Shown: positions 35,465-44,227, numbered from the stretch's first letter. The stretch is DNA of 64,000 bases from Halovenus carboxidivorans (GCF_009831575.1 NZ_WUUT01000005.1:186001-250000); one strand, 5' to 3'. Numbers and translations: made by a program. The notes: a model not told the origin generated them from the sequence alone.

Positions 35465-36535
35465 TTAGTTCACCTCTTGTCGGTCAGGTGCGATCGCGCC
35501 GAGAATCCCGTCGGGAATCTCCCCGATCGAGAGTACGTCGTCGACGTATCCCGTTTCGATCGCGCGTTTCGGCATCCCGAATACTGCTGACGTCTCCTCG
35601 TCCTGTGCGAGAGTCACACCGTCGACGGCTTTGATCGACTTGATCCCGGCAGCGCCGTCCTCCCCCATACCGGTGAGGATGACCCCCACCATCGGGTCGT
35701 CGATCACTTCCGCAGCGCTGGACATGGTCATATCCACCGCGGGTCGGACGCTGTTGACCGGCGGGTCGTCGGTGAGTTTGACCCGAAGCCGGCCAGCGTG
35801 GTAGTTCGAGACGACCATGTGGCTGTCTCCGGGTGCGACGAGCGCTTCACCGCCGCCGATGCGATCCCCGTCGTTCGCCTCCCGAACGTCGTAATCACTG
35901 CGTGAGTCGATCCGGTCGGCGAACCGACCGGTGAACCCGTCCGGCATGTGCTGGATGATCAGCACGCGGAAATCCGCTTCCAGCGGCAGTTGTGACAGCA
36001 CCCGCTCGACCATCTTCGGTCCGCCCGTCGAGGAACCGATCAGAAGCGTCGGACGGTCTACGTACTGCGCTCCATCCCTCGACTCCGTGGTCGCTGACTC
36101 GGACGTTGGCGTCGTGTCGGTGTCCCGGCCTCCGCTGTCGACGCCCGCATCCGCGACGGAAGAGACCATCTCGACGAGTTGGTCCTCCAGTCGGGACATC
36201 TCCATCGAGACCTCTCCACCGGGTTTCGTGAAGAAATCAACCGCGCCCTTGTCCAGCGCCTGGAACGTGACATCGGCGTTTTCGTCGGTGTGTGCCGACA
36301 GCATCAACACCGGGGTCGGCTGCTCGTCCATGATCCGCTCGACGGCTTCGATCCCGTCCATCTCGGGCATCTCCACGTCCATCGTCACGACATCCGGACT
36401 GTGCTCGCGGACGGCCTCGACAGCCTCTTTCCCGTTGCGAGCCTGTGCGACGACATCGATCCCGCCGTCGTCGAGGATGTCGGAGATCACGCTCCGCATG
36501 AAGTGTGAGTCGTCGGCGACGACCGCCCGAGTCAT
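35465..36535 (-). CDS. cheB: Chemotaxis methylesterase/deamidase CheB
   Basis: A 356-residue protein: receiver domain (ADDSHFMRSVISDI, phosphorylated D53 in TMDVEMPEMDG) joined to the methylesterase domain with the catalytic triad elements IGSSTGGPKMV, IQHMPDGFTG and GMGEDGAAGI. A GTG at 36607 would lengthen it by 24 residues, but a TATA element (reverse strand of about 36610-36619) would put the transcript start near 36590, so ATG 36535 is preferred. First gene of the cheB-cheA-cheR-HEAT operon. Confidence 0.94.
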   Translation of the reverse strand: MTRAVVADDSHFMRSVISDILDDGGIDVVAQARNGKEAVEAVREHSPDVVTMDVEMPEMDGIEAVERIMDEQPTPVLMLSAHTDENADVTFQALDKGAVDFFTKPGGEVSMEMSRLEDQLVEMVSSVADAGVDSGGRDTDTTPTSESATTESRDGAQYVDRPTLLIGSSTGGPKMVERVLSQLPLEADFRVLIIQHMPDGFTGRFADRIDSRSDYDVREANDGDRIGGGEALVAPGDSHMVVSNYHAGRLRVKLTDDPPVNSVRPAVDMTMSSAAEVIDDPMVGVILTGMGEDGAAGIKSIKAVDGVTLAQDEETSAVFGMPKRAIETGYVDDVLSIGEIPDGILGAIAPDRQEVN

Positions 36536-36607
36536 CGCCTGCTCACCCAACACCAGGTCGGCTGCTGTACGAGGATCGTCAGCATTCTCGTCTGTTACTG
36601 TGCGCAC

Positions 36608-36768
36608 TCTCCAAATAAATACTCCGCCCGCGTAATCAAATCTGATAGGCCAGTGGGCAGATTTAAGTTACATCGAGAAGTCCCTACGGATAGACAGCCG
36701 ACCGACGGTACCGGATTCAGCGGCGAATCTGACCGTCTACACACCTGCATCTGCAGGGAGGTTCCGCG
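36608..36768. promoter_or_regulatory. Divergent promoter region of cheB and cheW
   Basis: It carries a TATA element for cheB on the minus strand (AAATAAATAC at about 36611-36620) and a possible one for cheW (GATTTAAG at 36659-36666). A clear Shine-Dalgarno GGGAGGT (36756-36762) precedes the cheW ATG, in contrast to the leaderless genes elsewhere in the window. Confidence 0.5.
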
Positions 36769-37194
36769 ATGACAGAGACAAATGGACAAGTCCTCGAATT
36801 CGAGTTAGGCGAGGAAACGTACTGCGTGAGCATCGACTACGTGACCGAAATCGTCGACGTCGGCGAACTGACGAAGGTTCCGAACTCACCGGACCACGTC
36901 GAAGGCGTAATGGATCTGCGGGGCCGAACGACGTCCATCGTCAACCCGAAGACCGTCTTCGATATCGACGACAGGGACAGAGAGGCCGAACGGATCATCG
37001 TCTACGATCCGGAGATCACCGACAACGCCGGGGCCGCGGGGTGGCTGGTCGACGAGGTCAAACAGGTCGTACAGGTCGATTACAGCGACGTCGACCAGTC
37101 TCCGGCCGAAGACAAGGAATCGATCAAAGGAGTTATCAAACAGGGAGAAGGTGATTTCGTTATCTGGGTCGATCCCCAGAGGGTGCACTCGTAG
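36769..37194 (+). CDS. cheW: Chemotaxis coupling protein CheW
   Basis: A 141-residue SH3-like adaptor linking transducers to CheA: LEFELGEETYCVSIDYV, VEGVMDLRGRTTSIVNPK, and GWLVDEVKQVVQVD. Start supported by a strong Shine-Dalgarno sequence. The KaiC-like ATPase follows after 2 bases, so both are probably co-transcribed. Confidence 0.95.
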   Translation: MTETNGQVLEFELGEETYCVSIDYVTEIVDVGELTKVPNSPDHVEGVMDLRGRTTSIVNPKTVFDIDDRDREAERIIVYDPEITDNAGAAGWLVDEVKQVVQVDYSDVDQSPAEDKESIKGVIKQGEGDFVIWVDPQRVHS

Positions 37195-37196
37195 GC

Positions 37197-37922
37197 ATGA
37201 TCGAACTCACTGAGACAGGGATTGACGGACTGGATGAGATCCTCAACGGCGGTATCGTCAACAACTCGACCACGCTGGTCAGCGGGAACCCGGGCGCGGG
37301 GAAGAGTATTCTCGGCCTGCAGTACATCTACAACGGCGTCGAACAGTTCGGCGAGAAGGGGATTTTCCTCTCCTTCGAGGAAAACGCCGAGGATCTGCGT
37401 CAGGCCGCCGAGTCGATCGGACTCGACAACTGGGCCGAGTACGTCGAGAACGGAGATATCACCATCTACGACAAGCAGGTCCTGCTCCGGGAGAACGACT
37501 TCAGTTCCTCGCTGGAACTGCTGCTCGGGGAACTCGACGACGACAACTACGAACGGCTCGTGTTGGACTCGCTGACGATGTTCAAACTGTTCTTCGAGAC
37601 CGAACGCGAGCAGCGGACCTACCTGCTGAAGTTCACTGACATCCTCGCGGAGAACAATCTGACGACGCTGATGACGAACGAGCAGGGAACGGTCTTCCCG
37701 GAGACCGACATCAGCCTGGAAAACTTCCTCACCGACGGGAACATCTATCTGCTTCAGACCCCGACCGATTCGGGGGTCAACCGGTACGTCTGGGTGGCGA
37801 AGATGCGGAAGAAGAACATCGATACTGACATCTTCCCCATGGAGATCTCGGACGGTGGAATCACTGTCCACCAGAACGCCAGTGCGTTCTCGATGATGAG
37901 CGAAGACGAGTCACCAATCTGA
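37197..37922 (+). CDS. KaiC/RadA-like single-domain ATPase linked to cheW
   Basis: A 241-residue RecA-fold ATPase with an N-terminal KaiC signature (GIDGLDEILNGGIVNNST), Walker A GNPGAGKS (30-37), a catalytic glutamate pair in FLSFEENAEDL, and Walker B RLVLDSLTMFK. It resembles the ArlH/FlaH and KaiC families but has a single domain and lacks the archaellum gene neighbours of ArlH. Co-transcription with cheW suggests a role in taxis or motility signalling; no direct proof. Confidence 0.83.
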   Translation: MIELTETGIDGLDEILNGGIVNNSTTLVSGNPGAGKSILGLQYIYNGVEQFGEKGIFLSFEENAEDLRQAAESIGLDNWAEYVENGDITIYDKQVLLRENDFSSSLELLLGELDDDNYERLVLDSLTMFKLFFETEREQRTYLLKFTDILAENNLTTLMTNEQGTVFPETDISLENFLTDGNIYLLQTPTDSGVNRYVWVAKMRKKNIDTDIFPMEISDGGITVHQNASAFSMMSEDESPI

Positions 37923-38073
37923 CTGTTTACGTCGTTATCACCCGATGAAATACCGGCCAGGACCGCTCACGTGTCGCATTTCGGCTGATACGCCCCGGGT
38001 GTTTTCACAGCTAGAAAACGCCGTTCTCGGCCGGTACATTTATTGATTATCGTAATTTAAATTCTGATAACCG

Positions 38074-38409
38074 ATGTCTTCAGTGGACCTCCTGCAAACG
38101 TTGGGCAACAAATACAGCGCAGAGATCCTGGACGCGACTGACGAACCACGGTCGGCACAGGAACTAAGCGACGAACTCGAAATTCCGATCGCCACGTGTT
38201 ACCGGCGCATCGACGAACTGACAGAGCACAACCTGCTCGAACTCCACGACAACATCCTCTCGGACGACCGCCGGCGCATCAAGGTGTACCGGAGAAACGT
38301 CGACGAGGTGTCCATCGACTTCGACGAGGAACTCACCGTCGACATCGAGGAACGGACAGAGGTCACGAACACCCTCGACGAAGCCTGGCGCACCCTCTCG
38401 GAAGGGTAA
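38074..38409 (+). CDS. Winged-helix (ArsR-like) transcription regulator
   Basis: A 111-residue protein: LLQTLGNKYSAEILDATDE, then the recognition part PRSAQELSDELEIPIATCYR and RIDELTEHNLLELHD, and a wing with basic residues (DDRRRIKVYRR). It lies between the taxis genes and a small membrane protein gene, upstream of the archaellin cluster. Such regulator plus DUF7521-type membrane protein pairs are common in haloarchaea. A role in archaellin regulation is only a guess from position. A/T-rich promoter stretches lie at 38041-38060. Confidence 0.82.
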   Translation: MSSVDLLQTLGNKYSAEILDATDEPRSAQELSDELEIPIATCYRRIDELTEHNLLELHDNILSDDRRRIKVYRRNVDEVSIDFDEELTVDIEERTEVTNTLDEAWRTLSEG

Positions 38410-38626
38410 GCCCCACGCCCCCTGAGGTCCCCGCCTGCGTCTCGTTCTTTTCGATGATTCCAGAGATATCACTGCGTTCCGAGACGGAAGCTCCGGGCAT
38501 AGTTGCTCTTACGGAGAGATTCTCGGAGCAGAACAGGCGGGTGTGTGCGGCGGCGCATCCTCTGTTATCAACAGCTAAACTGGGGTAGGAGAATTTAACT
38601 TCGTCCCTAAGGTACTGTATACTATC

Positions 38627-38914
38627 GTGTCTCTCATAATCGAATCGGTGTACGCCATGAGTTCGCTGGTGTTCATCGCAGCTGGACTGACAGTGGCCGG
38701 GATGGGGTTGCGCGCGTACGTGGAGACTTCCCGAAGCGCGATGTTGCACCTCGCGCTCGGGTTTTCCCTGGCGGTAGCGGGCGCGGCGGCGACGCTCATC
38801 TCTGCGTTCCTGTACAGTTTCAACAATCCCCGGTGGTTACTGATGGTCAACAGCGGTCTGTTGACTCTGGGACTTCTGTTCGTTATCTTCAGTATCATTA
38901 CCTACGAGTCGTAA
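38627..38914 (+). CDS. Small three-helix membrane protein (DUF7521-like)
   Basis: A 95-residue protein from GTG (alternative ATG at 38657) with three hydrophobic helices: MSSLVFIAAGLTVAGMGL, LHLALGFSLAVAGAAATLIS, and LLTLGLLFVIFSIITY. It is paired with the winged-helix gene 217 bases upstream. A TATA-like AATTTAAC at 38592-38599 supports separate transcription. Function unknown. Confidence 0.7.
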   Translation: MSLIIESVYAMSSLVFIAAGLTVAGMGLRAYVETSRSAMLHLALGFSLAVAGAAATLISAFLYSFNNPRWLLMVNSGLLTLGLLFVIFSIITYES

Positions 38915-38990
38915 CAGCAGGGTTTCGCCTCGGTCCTACGGTATCACTTCTGAGAAGGAACAGTACAGGCGGGCAACCTCATTTTCTACG

Positions 38991-39017
38991 TTGATAATTT
39001 GGCAGAGTAATTTATAT
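38991..39017 (+). promoter_or_regulatory. Archaellin promoter copy 1 (upstream element plus TATA)
   Basis: TTGATAATTTGG lies 20 bases ahead of the TATA element TTTATAT (39011-39017), which is 61 bases before the ATG. The same element and spacing recur before the other two archaellin genes. Confidence 0.65.
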
Positions 39018-39042
39018 GAGAGTGCACGGAACTGATGAGCAA

Positions 39043-39062
39043 GTCTGCCACCGCGTGCAGAC
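39043..39062 (+). promoter_or_regulatory. Archaellin 5' leader hairpin copy 1
   Basis: GTCTGC and GCAGAC flank an 8-base loop, starting about where transcription should begin (26 bases after the TATA centre). Conserved in all three leaders while the loop varies. Confidence 0.55.
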
Positions 39063-39071
39063 GAGACAATC

Positions 39072-39271
39072 ATGAAAGGATACATTACGGACGACCGCGG
39101 TCAGGTCGGGATCGGTACGCTGATCGTGTTCATCGCACTCGTGCTGGTCGCCGCCATCGCCGCGGGTGTGCTGATCAACACCGCTGGGTTCCTGCAGACC
39201 CAGGCCGAACAGACCGGGACCGAAAGCACGGATCAGGTCTCCAACAACATCGAAATCGTCGGCGCTACTGG
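39072..39271 (+). repeat. 200-bp near-identical archaellin 5' repeat, copy 1
   Basis: Only 3-4 differences, all synonymous, separate this copy from those at 39931 and 40738. Sequence similarity drops sharply after this point. Confidence 0.9.
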
Positions 39272-39701
39272 GAACGTGAGTACTGACGGGTCGGTTATCA
39301 ACAACGCGAACCTGACAATTCAACGAGCTTCAGGCTCTGGCGACGTGAATATTAGTGAAGTCACCGTCGAATACATTGGTGAGGGCGATACAGCGATCCT
39401 TGGCGCCGCGAGCAATGCCAATGCCGACGACTTGAACGAAAAGTTTGCGATTCGTCCCCTCGTCGCCGAAGACTCCGACGATAACGTGCTGACGGACTCA
39501 TCGGACCGATATCGTCTTATTTTTGACTTCACTGGGGAAACCAACCTCGCTTCCAGCGACAACGCAGATGGAATTACGGCTCCCGGCCCCGGTGAATCCG
39601 CACTGCTCCGGTTCACCACTCAGGACGGCGCGACCCGTGAGGCACGAATCAACATTCCAGACAACCTCTCTGGCGGCGAGACCGTTGATATTCTCCGGTA
39701 G
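39072..39701 (+). CDS. arlB: Archaellin (archaellum filament protein) 1
   Basis: A 209-residue filament protein. The class III signal peptide is [10 protein letters not shown], cut before [15 protein letters not shown] by the prepilin-type peptidase; the hydrophobic helix that follows forms the filament core. The outer domain contains several N-x-S/T sequons (NVS, NLT, NIS), probable N-glycosylation sites. The first 66 residues are identical to the two neighbouring archaellins. It is not followed by archaellum assembly genes, so those must lie elsewhere. Confidence 0.95.
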   Translation: MKGYITDDRGQVGIGTLIVFIALVLVAAIAAGVLINTAGFLQTQAEQTGTESTDQVSNNIEIVGATGNVSTDGSVINNANLTIQRASGSGDVNISEVTVEYIGEGDTAILGAASNANADDLNEKFAIRPLVAEDSDDNVLTDSSDRYRLIFDFTGETNLASSDNADGITAPGPGESALLRFTTQDGATREARINIPDNLSGGETVDILR

Positions 39702-39850
39702 ATAGTGAGAAATTTTCCGGGCGTTACACCGTAGCAACGATGGCTGCTATGCAGTTCCCCAAACTGTGTAGTAAGTTTATGGTACTGAGCTAAAGTGTCC
39801 ATCGCCGGTGCCAAGACGCTAGCAACACTACACAGACGCAATTTTCACTG

Positions 39851-39877
39851 TCGATAATTTGGGCGAGACAATTATAT
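39851..39877 (+). promoter_or_regulatory. Archaellin promoter copy 2
   Basis: TCGATAATTTGG is followed, at the same 20-base spacing as in copy 1, by the TATA element ATTATAT (39871-39877), 60 bases before the ATG. Confidence 0.65.
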
Positions 39878-39901
39878 GTAACAGGAAAGAAACCACAACA
39901 A

Positions 39902-39921
39902 GTCTGCCACTGTGCGCAGAC
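39902..39921 (+). promoter_or_regulatory. Archaellin 5' leader hairpin copy 2
   Basis: GTCTGC and GCAGAC around an 8-base loop that differs from copy 1 (CACTGTGC), so the stem is conserved and the loop is not. Confidence 0.55.
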
Positions 39922-39930
39922 GAGATAACC

Positions 39931-40130
39931 ATGAAAGGATACATTACGGACGACCGCGGTCAGGTCGGGATCGGTACGCTGATCGTGTTCATCGCGCTCG
40001 TGCTGGTCGCCGCCATCGCCGCGGGTGTGCTGATCAACACTGCTGGGTTCCTGCAAACCCAGGCCGAACAGACCGGGACCGAAAGCACGGATCAGGTCTC
40101 CAACAACATCGAAATCGTCGGCGCTACTGG
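39931..40130 (+). repeat. 200-bp near-identical archaellin 5' repeat, copy 2
   Basis: Three synonymous differences from copy 1 and three from copy 3. Confidence 0.9.
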
Positions 40131-40557
40131 TGAAGTCAGTTCCTCCACGTCTAACGTAACAGTTGCAAATCTCACCGTCCAGCGTGCATCTGGCTCTGGT
40201 GATGTGAATCTTAGCGAAGTGTCAGTTGAGTTCATTGGCGAAGATGACACGATCATTCTCGCTGCGGAGAGTAACGGTAACGCAGGCGGTGTTGATGACC
40301 GATTTGGAATCAGACCGCTCGTGGCAGAAGATAGCAACGATAACGTTCTGACGGACTCATCAGACCGCTACAGGCTCATATTTGATTTCAATGCGACCTC
40401 CAACACAGAGGTACAGGATATTGAGGGGGTTAAAGCACTCGATGCTGGGGAAAGCGCTTTACTACGATTCACCACGCAGGATGGTGCGACTCGTGAGGCT
40501 AGACTGAGCGTTCCGGATAATCTTAGTGGCGGCGAGTCTGTCGATCTACTTCGGTAA
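39931..40557 (+). CDS. arlB: Archaellin 2
   Basis: A 208-residue archaellin with the same signal peptide and N-terminal helix as the first copy and a diverged outer domain (sequons NVT, NLT, NLS, NAT). An upstream in-frame extension to 39859 is open but lies over the promoter and hairpin, so ATG 39931 is used. It has its own promoter, so the three genes can be expressed separately. Confidence 0.95.
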   Translation: MKGYITDDRGQVGIGTLIVFIALVLVAAIAAGVLINTAGFLQTQAEQTGTESTDQVSNNIEIVGATGEVSSSTSNVTVANLTVQRASGSGDVNLSEVSVEFIGEDDTIILAAESNGNAGGVDDRFGIRPLVAEDSNDNVLTDSSDRYRLIFDFNATSNTEVQDIEGVKALDAGESALLRFTTQDGATREARLSVPDNLSGGESVDLLR

Positions 40558-40656
40558 ATAGCCGCCCACTTTCGTTATTCTATACATTGTAACCTTAAAT
40601 ACATTTCTTTTGTTAGATAGTGTAAGAAGAGAAAGAGAGATACTGTATTTTCACCA

Positions 40657-40683
40657 TCGATAATTTGGCCGAGTCGGTTATAC
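40657..40683 (+). promoter_or_regulatory. Archaellin promoter copy 3
   Basis: TCGATAATTTGG, then GGTTATAC as a weaker TATA element at the same 20-base spacing, 61 bases before the ATG. The TATA change may make this the weakest of the three promoters. Confidence 0.6.
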
Positions 40684-40708
40684 AGTAGAACACTGAATTG
40701 CTGAGTAA

Positions 40709-40728
40709 GTCTGCCACTGCGTGCAGAC
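40709..40728 (+). promoter_or_regulatory. Archaellin 5' leader hairpin copy 3
   Basis: GTCTGC (40709-40714) and GCAGAC (40723-40728) with an 8-base loop, as in the other two leaders. Confidence 0.55.
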
Positions 40729-40737
40729 GAGACAATC

Positions 40738-40937
40738 ATGAAAGGATACATTACGGACGACCGCGGTCAGGTCGGGATCGGTACGCTGATCGTGTTCATC
40801 GCACTCGTGCTGGTCGCCGCCATCGCCGCGGGCGTGCTGATCAACACTGCTGGGTTCCTGCAAACCCAGGCCGAACAGACCGGGACCGAAAGCACGGATC
40901 AGGTCTCCAACAACATCGAAATCGTCGGCGCCACTGG
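40738..40937 (+). repeat. 200-bp near-identical archaellin 5' repeat, copy 3
   Basis: Four synonymous differences from copy 1 and three from copy 2. Confidence 0.9.
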
Positions 40938-41370
40938 AAACGTGTCGAGCACCAGCGAGGAAGTCGTCAACGCGAATCTGACGGTTCAGCGGGCCTCCGG
41001 CTCCGGCGACCTGAACCTCAGTGAAGTCACCGTCGAGTTCGTCGGCGAGGAGACCACGGCGATCCTCGCGGCGAACAGTAACGGCAACTCACAGCTTGGG
41101 AGCACGTTCGGTATCAAAGCGCTCGTCGCCGAGGATAGCAGTGACGAAGTCCTTACCGACTCCTCGGATCGGTACCGACTCGTCTTCGACTTCAGCGGCG
41201 GTCTGTCTGGCACCGACCGGTCCGGTAACGCCTCCGGAGACCTCAACCCGCTGCAGCCCGGTGAATCCGCACTGCTGCGATTCACCACCCAGGACGGCGC
41301 GACCCGCGAGGCCCGGATCAACGTCCCGGACAACCTGACGACCGGCGAAACCGTCGACCTGCTCCGGTAA
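40738..41370 (+). CDS. arlB: Archaellin 3
   Basis: A 210-residue archaellin with the shared N-terminal 66 residues and a third variant of the outer domain ([26 protein letters not shown]). The C-terminus [12 protein letters not shown] matches the conserved end of the other copies ([18 protein letters not shown]). G/C-richer in its 3' part than copy 2. A double T-run terminator follows. Confidence 0.95.
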   Translation: MKGYITDDRGQVGIGTLIVFIALVLVAAIAAGVLINTAGFLQTQAEQTGTESTDQVSNNIEIVGATGNVSSTSEEVVNANLTVQRASGSGDLNLSEVTVEFVGEETTAILAANSNGNSQLGSTFGIKALVAEDSSDEVLTDSSDRYRLVFDFSGGLSGTDRSGNASGDLNPLQPGESALLRFTTQDGATREARINVPDNLTTGETVDLLR

Positions 41371-41383
41371 CCAGCCGAACCAG

Positions 41384-41397
41384 TTTTTCCCATTTTT
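41384..41397 (+). terminator. Oligo-T terminator after archaellin 3
   Basis: Two runs of five T separated by CCCA directly after the third archaellin stop codon. Confidence 0.5.
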
Positions 41398-41504
41398 CGC
41401 GTCCGGGCAGAGACATCTCTGGACAGGGGTACTCTACTCCTCTCTCAGGATTGATAGCCAGGCCGCAAGCGTTTACATCGGGCGACGTGTATGGATTCCA
41501 ATAC

Positions 41505-42827
41505 ATGACTACGCGACGCGGATTTCTGGTCGGCGCTGCCGGAGTCGGCAGCGGGATTGCTCTGAGCGGCTGTGCCGGATTTTTCGGGAGCGACACGGAG
41601 GACCAGTCACCGGGGACCGGACTGCTCGGCGGAATCGCCGATCCGACGGAGCAAGTCCGTCCGGAGTTCTTCTCGGGCTATCACTACCGCATCCCGGGAC
41701 TGACCGGAGCAGTCAATCTCGCTGCCGTGACTCCCGGAATCGGCGGCGGCCTGATCGGCGTGCTCAACGAGGAGATTCCGGATCTCACGCTCGAAGACAT
41801 GGATACGTTCACCGGAAGCCGCGTCAGGTCACAGGGAATCGCGGGTGGCGGACTCGCGTTGAGCGTCCCGAGCGGACAATCGCTGGTCGTCGAGGGGGAG
41901 TTCGGGACGGAACCGTTCACGCAGTGGCTCTCACAGCAAGGTGTCGAATCCCTCGGGACCCAGGACGGATACGAACGCTATGCGGTAACCAAAGAGGAGA
42001 CGAGCGGGTTCGAGGCGTTCGCCGTCACGGACGGGACGTTCATCGCGGTGGCGCGCTCGAACGTCGATTCCGGACCCGAAACGGCTCTCACGACGGAGAT
42101 CGATCACCAGAGTAGCGGAGGCACCTCGCTGGCGGATAACGCGCCGTCGTACGCATCGGTCGTCGAAGAACTGGACGAGGCGCCGATGCGGCGTGCTGCG
42201 GGGTACGCACTCGTCCCACTGGGCGCCGATACCGGAACTGAAGCGTTCGATACCGCCGTCTCCGGAATCGTCGGTAGCGGGCTGAGTGTCTCTCCCGGAA
42301 TGGAGACGGCGGTCCAGCGGGCCGTGAGCTATCTCGACCCGAGCATGGCCGACGGGTCGGCGCTACTCGATGCCTACGCCGCGTCGGAGCAGGACGAACT
42401 CGGTGACTCGGAGTGGTCGACGAGTACGAACGGGGCTGTCGTGAGTGCACGGACCTCCGTCACGGGCGCTGTGGGTCCGGCGATGCTTCAGACCGCACTT
42501 CCGATTGCTGGCTACGAGAACCTGTGGAACCCGATCGATCCGACCGCTCTCGGTCGAGCTACCCCGCCAATCGTGTATTTCCAGCCGTCGGTCACCGACA
42601 GCGGCACGCTGATGCTCGAACAGATCGCCGGCTCAGATGTCGAGGATTTGCTCGTCCGGTACGTCCACGACGGGACCGAGCAGCGAGAGCCCTGGGAGGG
42701 ACCGGTCGGAAAAGGAGACACCTTCGAGAGCCAGCGGTCGATCGACTCGGGAACGCAGGCGTGGGTCGTCTGGCGCCCCGATACCACAGACGCGGCCGTC
42801 GTGGCTCGGTTCTGGACGCCGTCGTAG
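41505..42827 (+). CDS. Tat-exported lipoprotein, function unknown
   Basis: A 440-residue protein with the Tat signal TTRRGFLVGAAG and lipobox ALSGC near residue 25, so it should be exported folded and anchored by a lipidated cysteine. The mature part is acidic and beta-rich without a motif I recognise. An upstream in-frame start at 41451 is open, but the ATG at 41505 places the twin arginine correctly, and a TATA-like GTTTACATC near 41474 lies about 30 bases upstream. It follows the archaellins but has its own promoter. Confidence 0.82.
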   Translation: MTTRRGFLVGAAGVGSGIALSGCAGFFGSDTEDQSPGTGLLGGIADPTEQVRPEFFSGYHYRIPGLTGAVNLAAVTPGIGGGLIGVLNEEIPDLTLEDMDTFTGSRVRSQGIAGGGLALSVPSGQSLVVEGEFGTEPFTQWLSQQGVESLGTQDGYERYAVTKEETSGFEAFAVTDGTFIAVARSNVDSGPETALTTEIDHQSSGGTSLADNAPSYASVVEELDEAPMRRAAGYALVPLGADTGTEAFDTAVSGIVGSGLSVSPGMETAVQRAVSYLDPSMADGSALLDAYAASEQDELGDSEWSTSTNGAVVSARTSVTGAVGPAMLQTALPIAGYENLWNPIDPTALGRATPPIVYFQPSVTDSGTLMLEQIAGSDVEDLLVRYVHDGTEQREPWEGPVGKGDTFESQRSIDSGTQAWVVWRPDTTDAAVVARFWTPS

Positions 42828-42879
42828 CTGTCGGCCCAGGGGGAGCCGAGTTTATCAGCGTCGGTGGCGAACGGGAAGT

Positions 42880-44130
42880 ATGGGAATCAGTTACGAGGAC
42901 TTTCTGGACAGGGAGTACGAACCCCTCGCATCGGATCTCCGCTGTCGGTTCTCGATAGAACCGGCCGCGGACATGAGTTGGGCGGACGCGGCGGGCCGGG
43001 TCGCAAGCGAGAGCTCGAACGGAACGTGGGCGGAACTCGATGTCGAGGGATCGGTGACGGATCTCTCCGCGACGGCCTACGAAATCGACGAATCCGCGGG
43101 GATTGTCGAGGTCGCGTACCCCGAAGCGCTGTTCGAGCCGGGAAGCATGCCGCAGATTCTCTCGTGTATCGCCGGCAACATCATGGGGATGAAAGCCGTC
43201 GACCGAATCCGGTTGCTCGACTGCGAGTGGCCAGCCGCCGTCGTCGATGCGTTCCCCGGACCCCAGTACGGGAGCGCGGTCAAGTCGGAGATTCTCGACG
43301 CCGGAGATCGACCGGCGCTAGCGACCGTCCCGAAGCCGAAGGTCGGGCTCTCCAGCGAGCAACACGCCGAGGTCGGATACGAGGCGTGGGTCGGTGGGGT
43401 GGATCTGCTGAAAGACGACGAAAATCTCACGGATCAGTCGTTCAACCCATTCGAGGACCGCCTGACGGAGAGCCTGGCTCAGCGCGACCGAGCGGAGAGC
43501 GAGACCGGCGAACGGAAGAGCTACCTGTTGAACGTCACGGCCCCCGGCGGAGAGATGCTCGAACGGGTCGACCTGGCGGCCGAACACGGCTGTGAGTTCG
43601 TCATGGTCGACGTGGTCACGACAGGGTGGGCCGCCGTCCAACAGGTCCGACAGCGCTGTGAACGACACGGGCTGGCGATTCACGCCCACCGAGCGATGCA
43701 CGCGGCCTTCGACCGGGTGCCCTCACACGGCGTCTCGATGCGTGTCATCGCACAGATCGCACGGCTCTGCGGAGTGGATCACATCCACACCGGCACCGCC
43801 GACCTCGGGAAACTCGAAAACGAGGATACGGTCGGGATCAACGAGTGGCTGCGGAGTGACCGACACGGTCTCTCGGATGTCCTTCCGGTCGCCTCGGGCG
43901 GATTACACCCCGGGCTGGTGCCCGAACTGCTGGACCGTCTGGGCGAGGAGATCATGATCCAGGCCGGCGGTGGAATCCACGGCCACCCGGACGGAACTCG
44001 TGCGGGCGCACGTGCACTCCGGGGAGCAGTCGAAGCGACACAGGACGGCCGACCCCTCGAAGCGGCCAGCGCCGAGTACCCCGAACTGGCGACGGCGGTC
44101 GACAAGTGGGGAACCGCGACGCCGCGGTGA
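42880..44130 (+). CDS. rbcL: Ribulose-1,5-bisphosphate carboxylase/oxygenase, archaeal form III
   Basis: A 416-residue RuBisCO. Active-site elements: PKPKVGL (lysines at about 152/154), the carbamylated K178 with metal ligands in GVDLLKDDENLT, HAHRAMHAAF, and the phosphate-binding SGGLHPG and QAGGGIHGHP. In haloarchaea form III RuBisCO converts ribulose bisphosphate from nucleoside ribose into two 3-phosphoglycerate. TATA-like GTTTATCA (42850-42857) is 26 bases before the ATG, so the longer upstream frame is not used. The ribose-1,5-bisphosphate isomerase gene lies 2 kb downstream. Confidence 0.96.
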   Translation: MGISYEDFLDREYEPLASDLRCRFSIEPAADMSWADAAGRVASESSNGTWAELDVEGSVTDLSATAYEIDESAGIVEVAYPEALFEPGSMPQILSCIAGNIMGMKAVDRIRLLDCEWPAAVVDAFPGPQYGSAVKSEILDAGDRPALATVPKPKVGLSSEQHAEVGYEAWVGGVDLLKDDENLTDQSFNPFEDRLTESLAQRDRAESETGERKSYLLNVTAPGGEMLERVDLAAEHGCEFVMVDVVTTGWAAVQQVRQRCERHGLAIHAHRAMHAAFDRVPSHGVSMRVIAQIARLCGVDHIHTGTADLGKLENEDTVGINEWLRSDRHGLSDVLPVASGGLHPGLVPELLDRLGEEIMIQAGGGIHGHPDGTRAGARALRGAVEATQDGRPLEAASAEYPELATAVDKWGTATPR

Positions 44131-44227
44131 GTCGGACGGTGAGTCTGCTATCGCGTACAGGATTCCGGCTGTGTGGGCGGTTGCCCCGGTCAGTAGGTTT
44201 TTTGTGGGTTGTCTCGAAGCACGTGCT

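Noticed and set aside
39072-40937. Archaellin repeats as a mobile element or array
   Set aside because: The repeats are coding starts of three complete genes with their promoters; no terminal inverted repeats or transposase.
41451-41504. N-terminal extension of the Tat lipoprotein
   Set aside because: It would place the twin-arginine signal 20 residues inside the protein; ATG 41505 gives a normal Tat signal.
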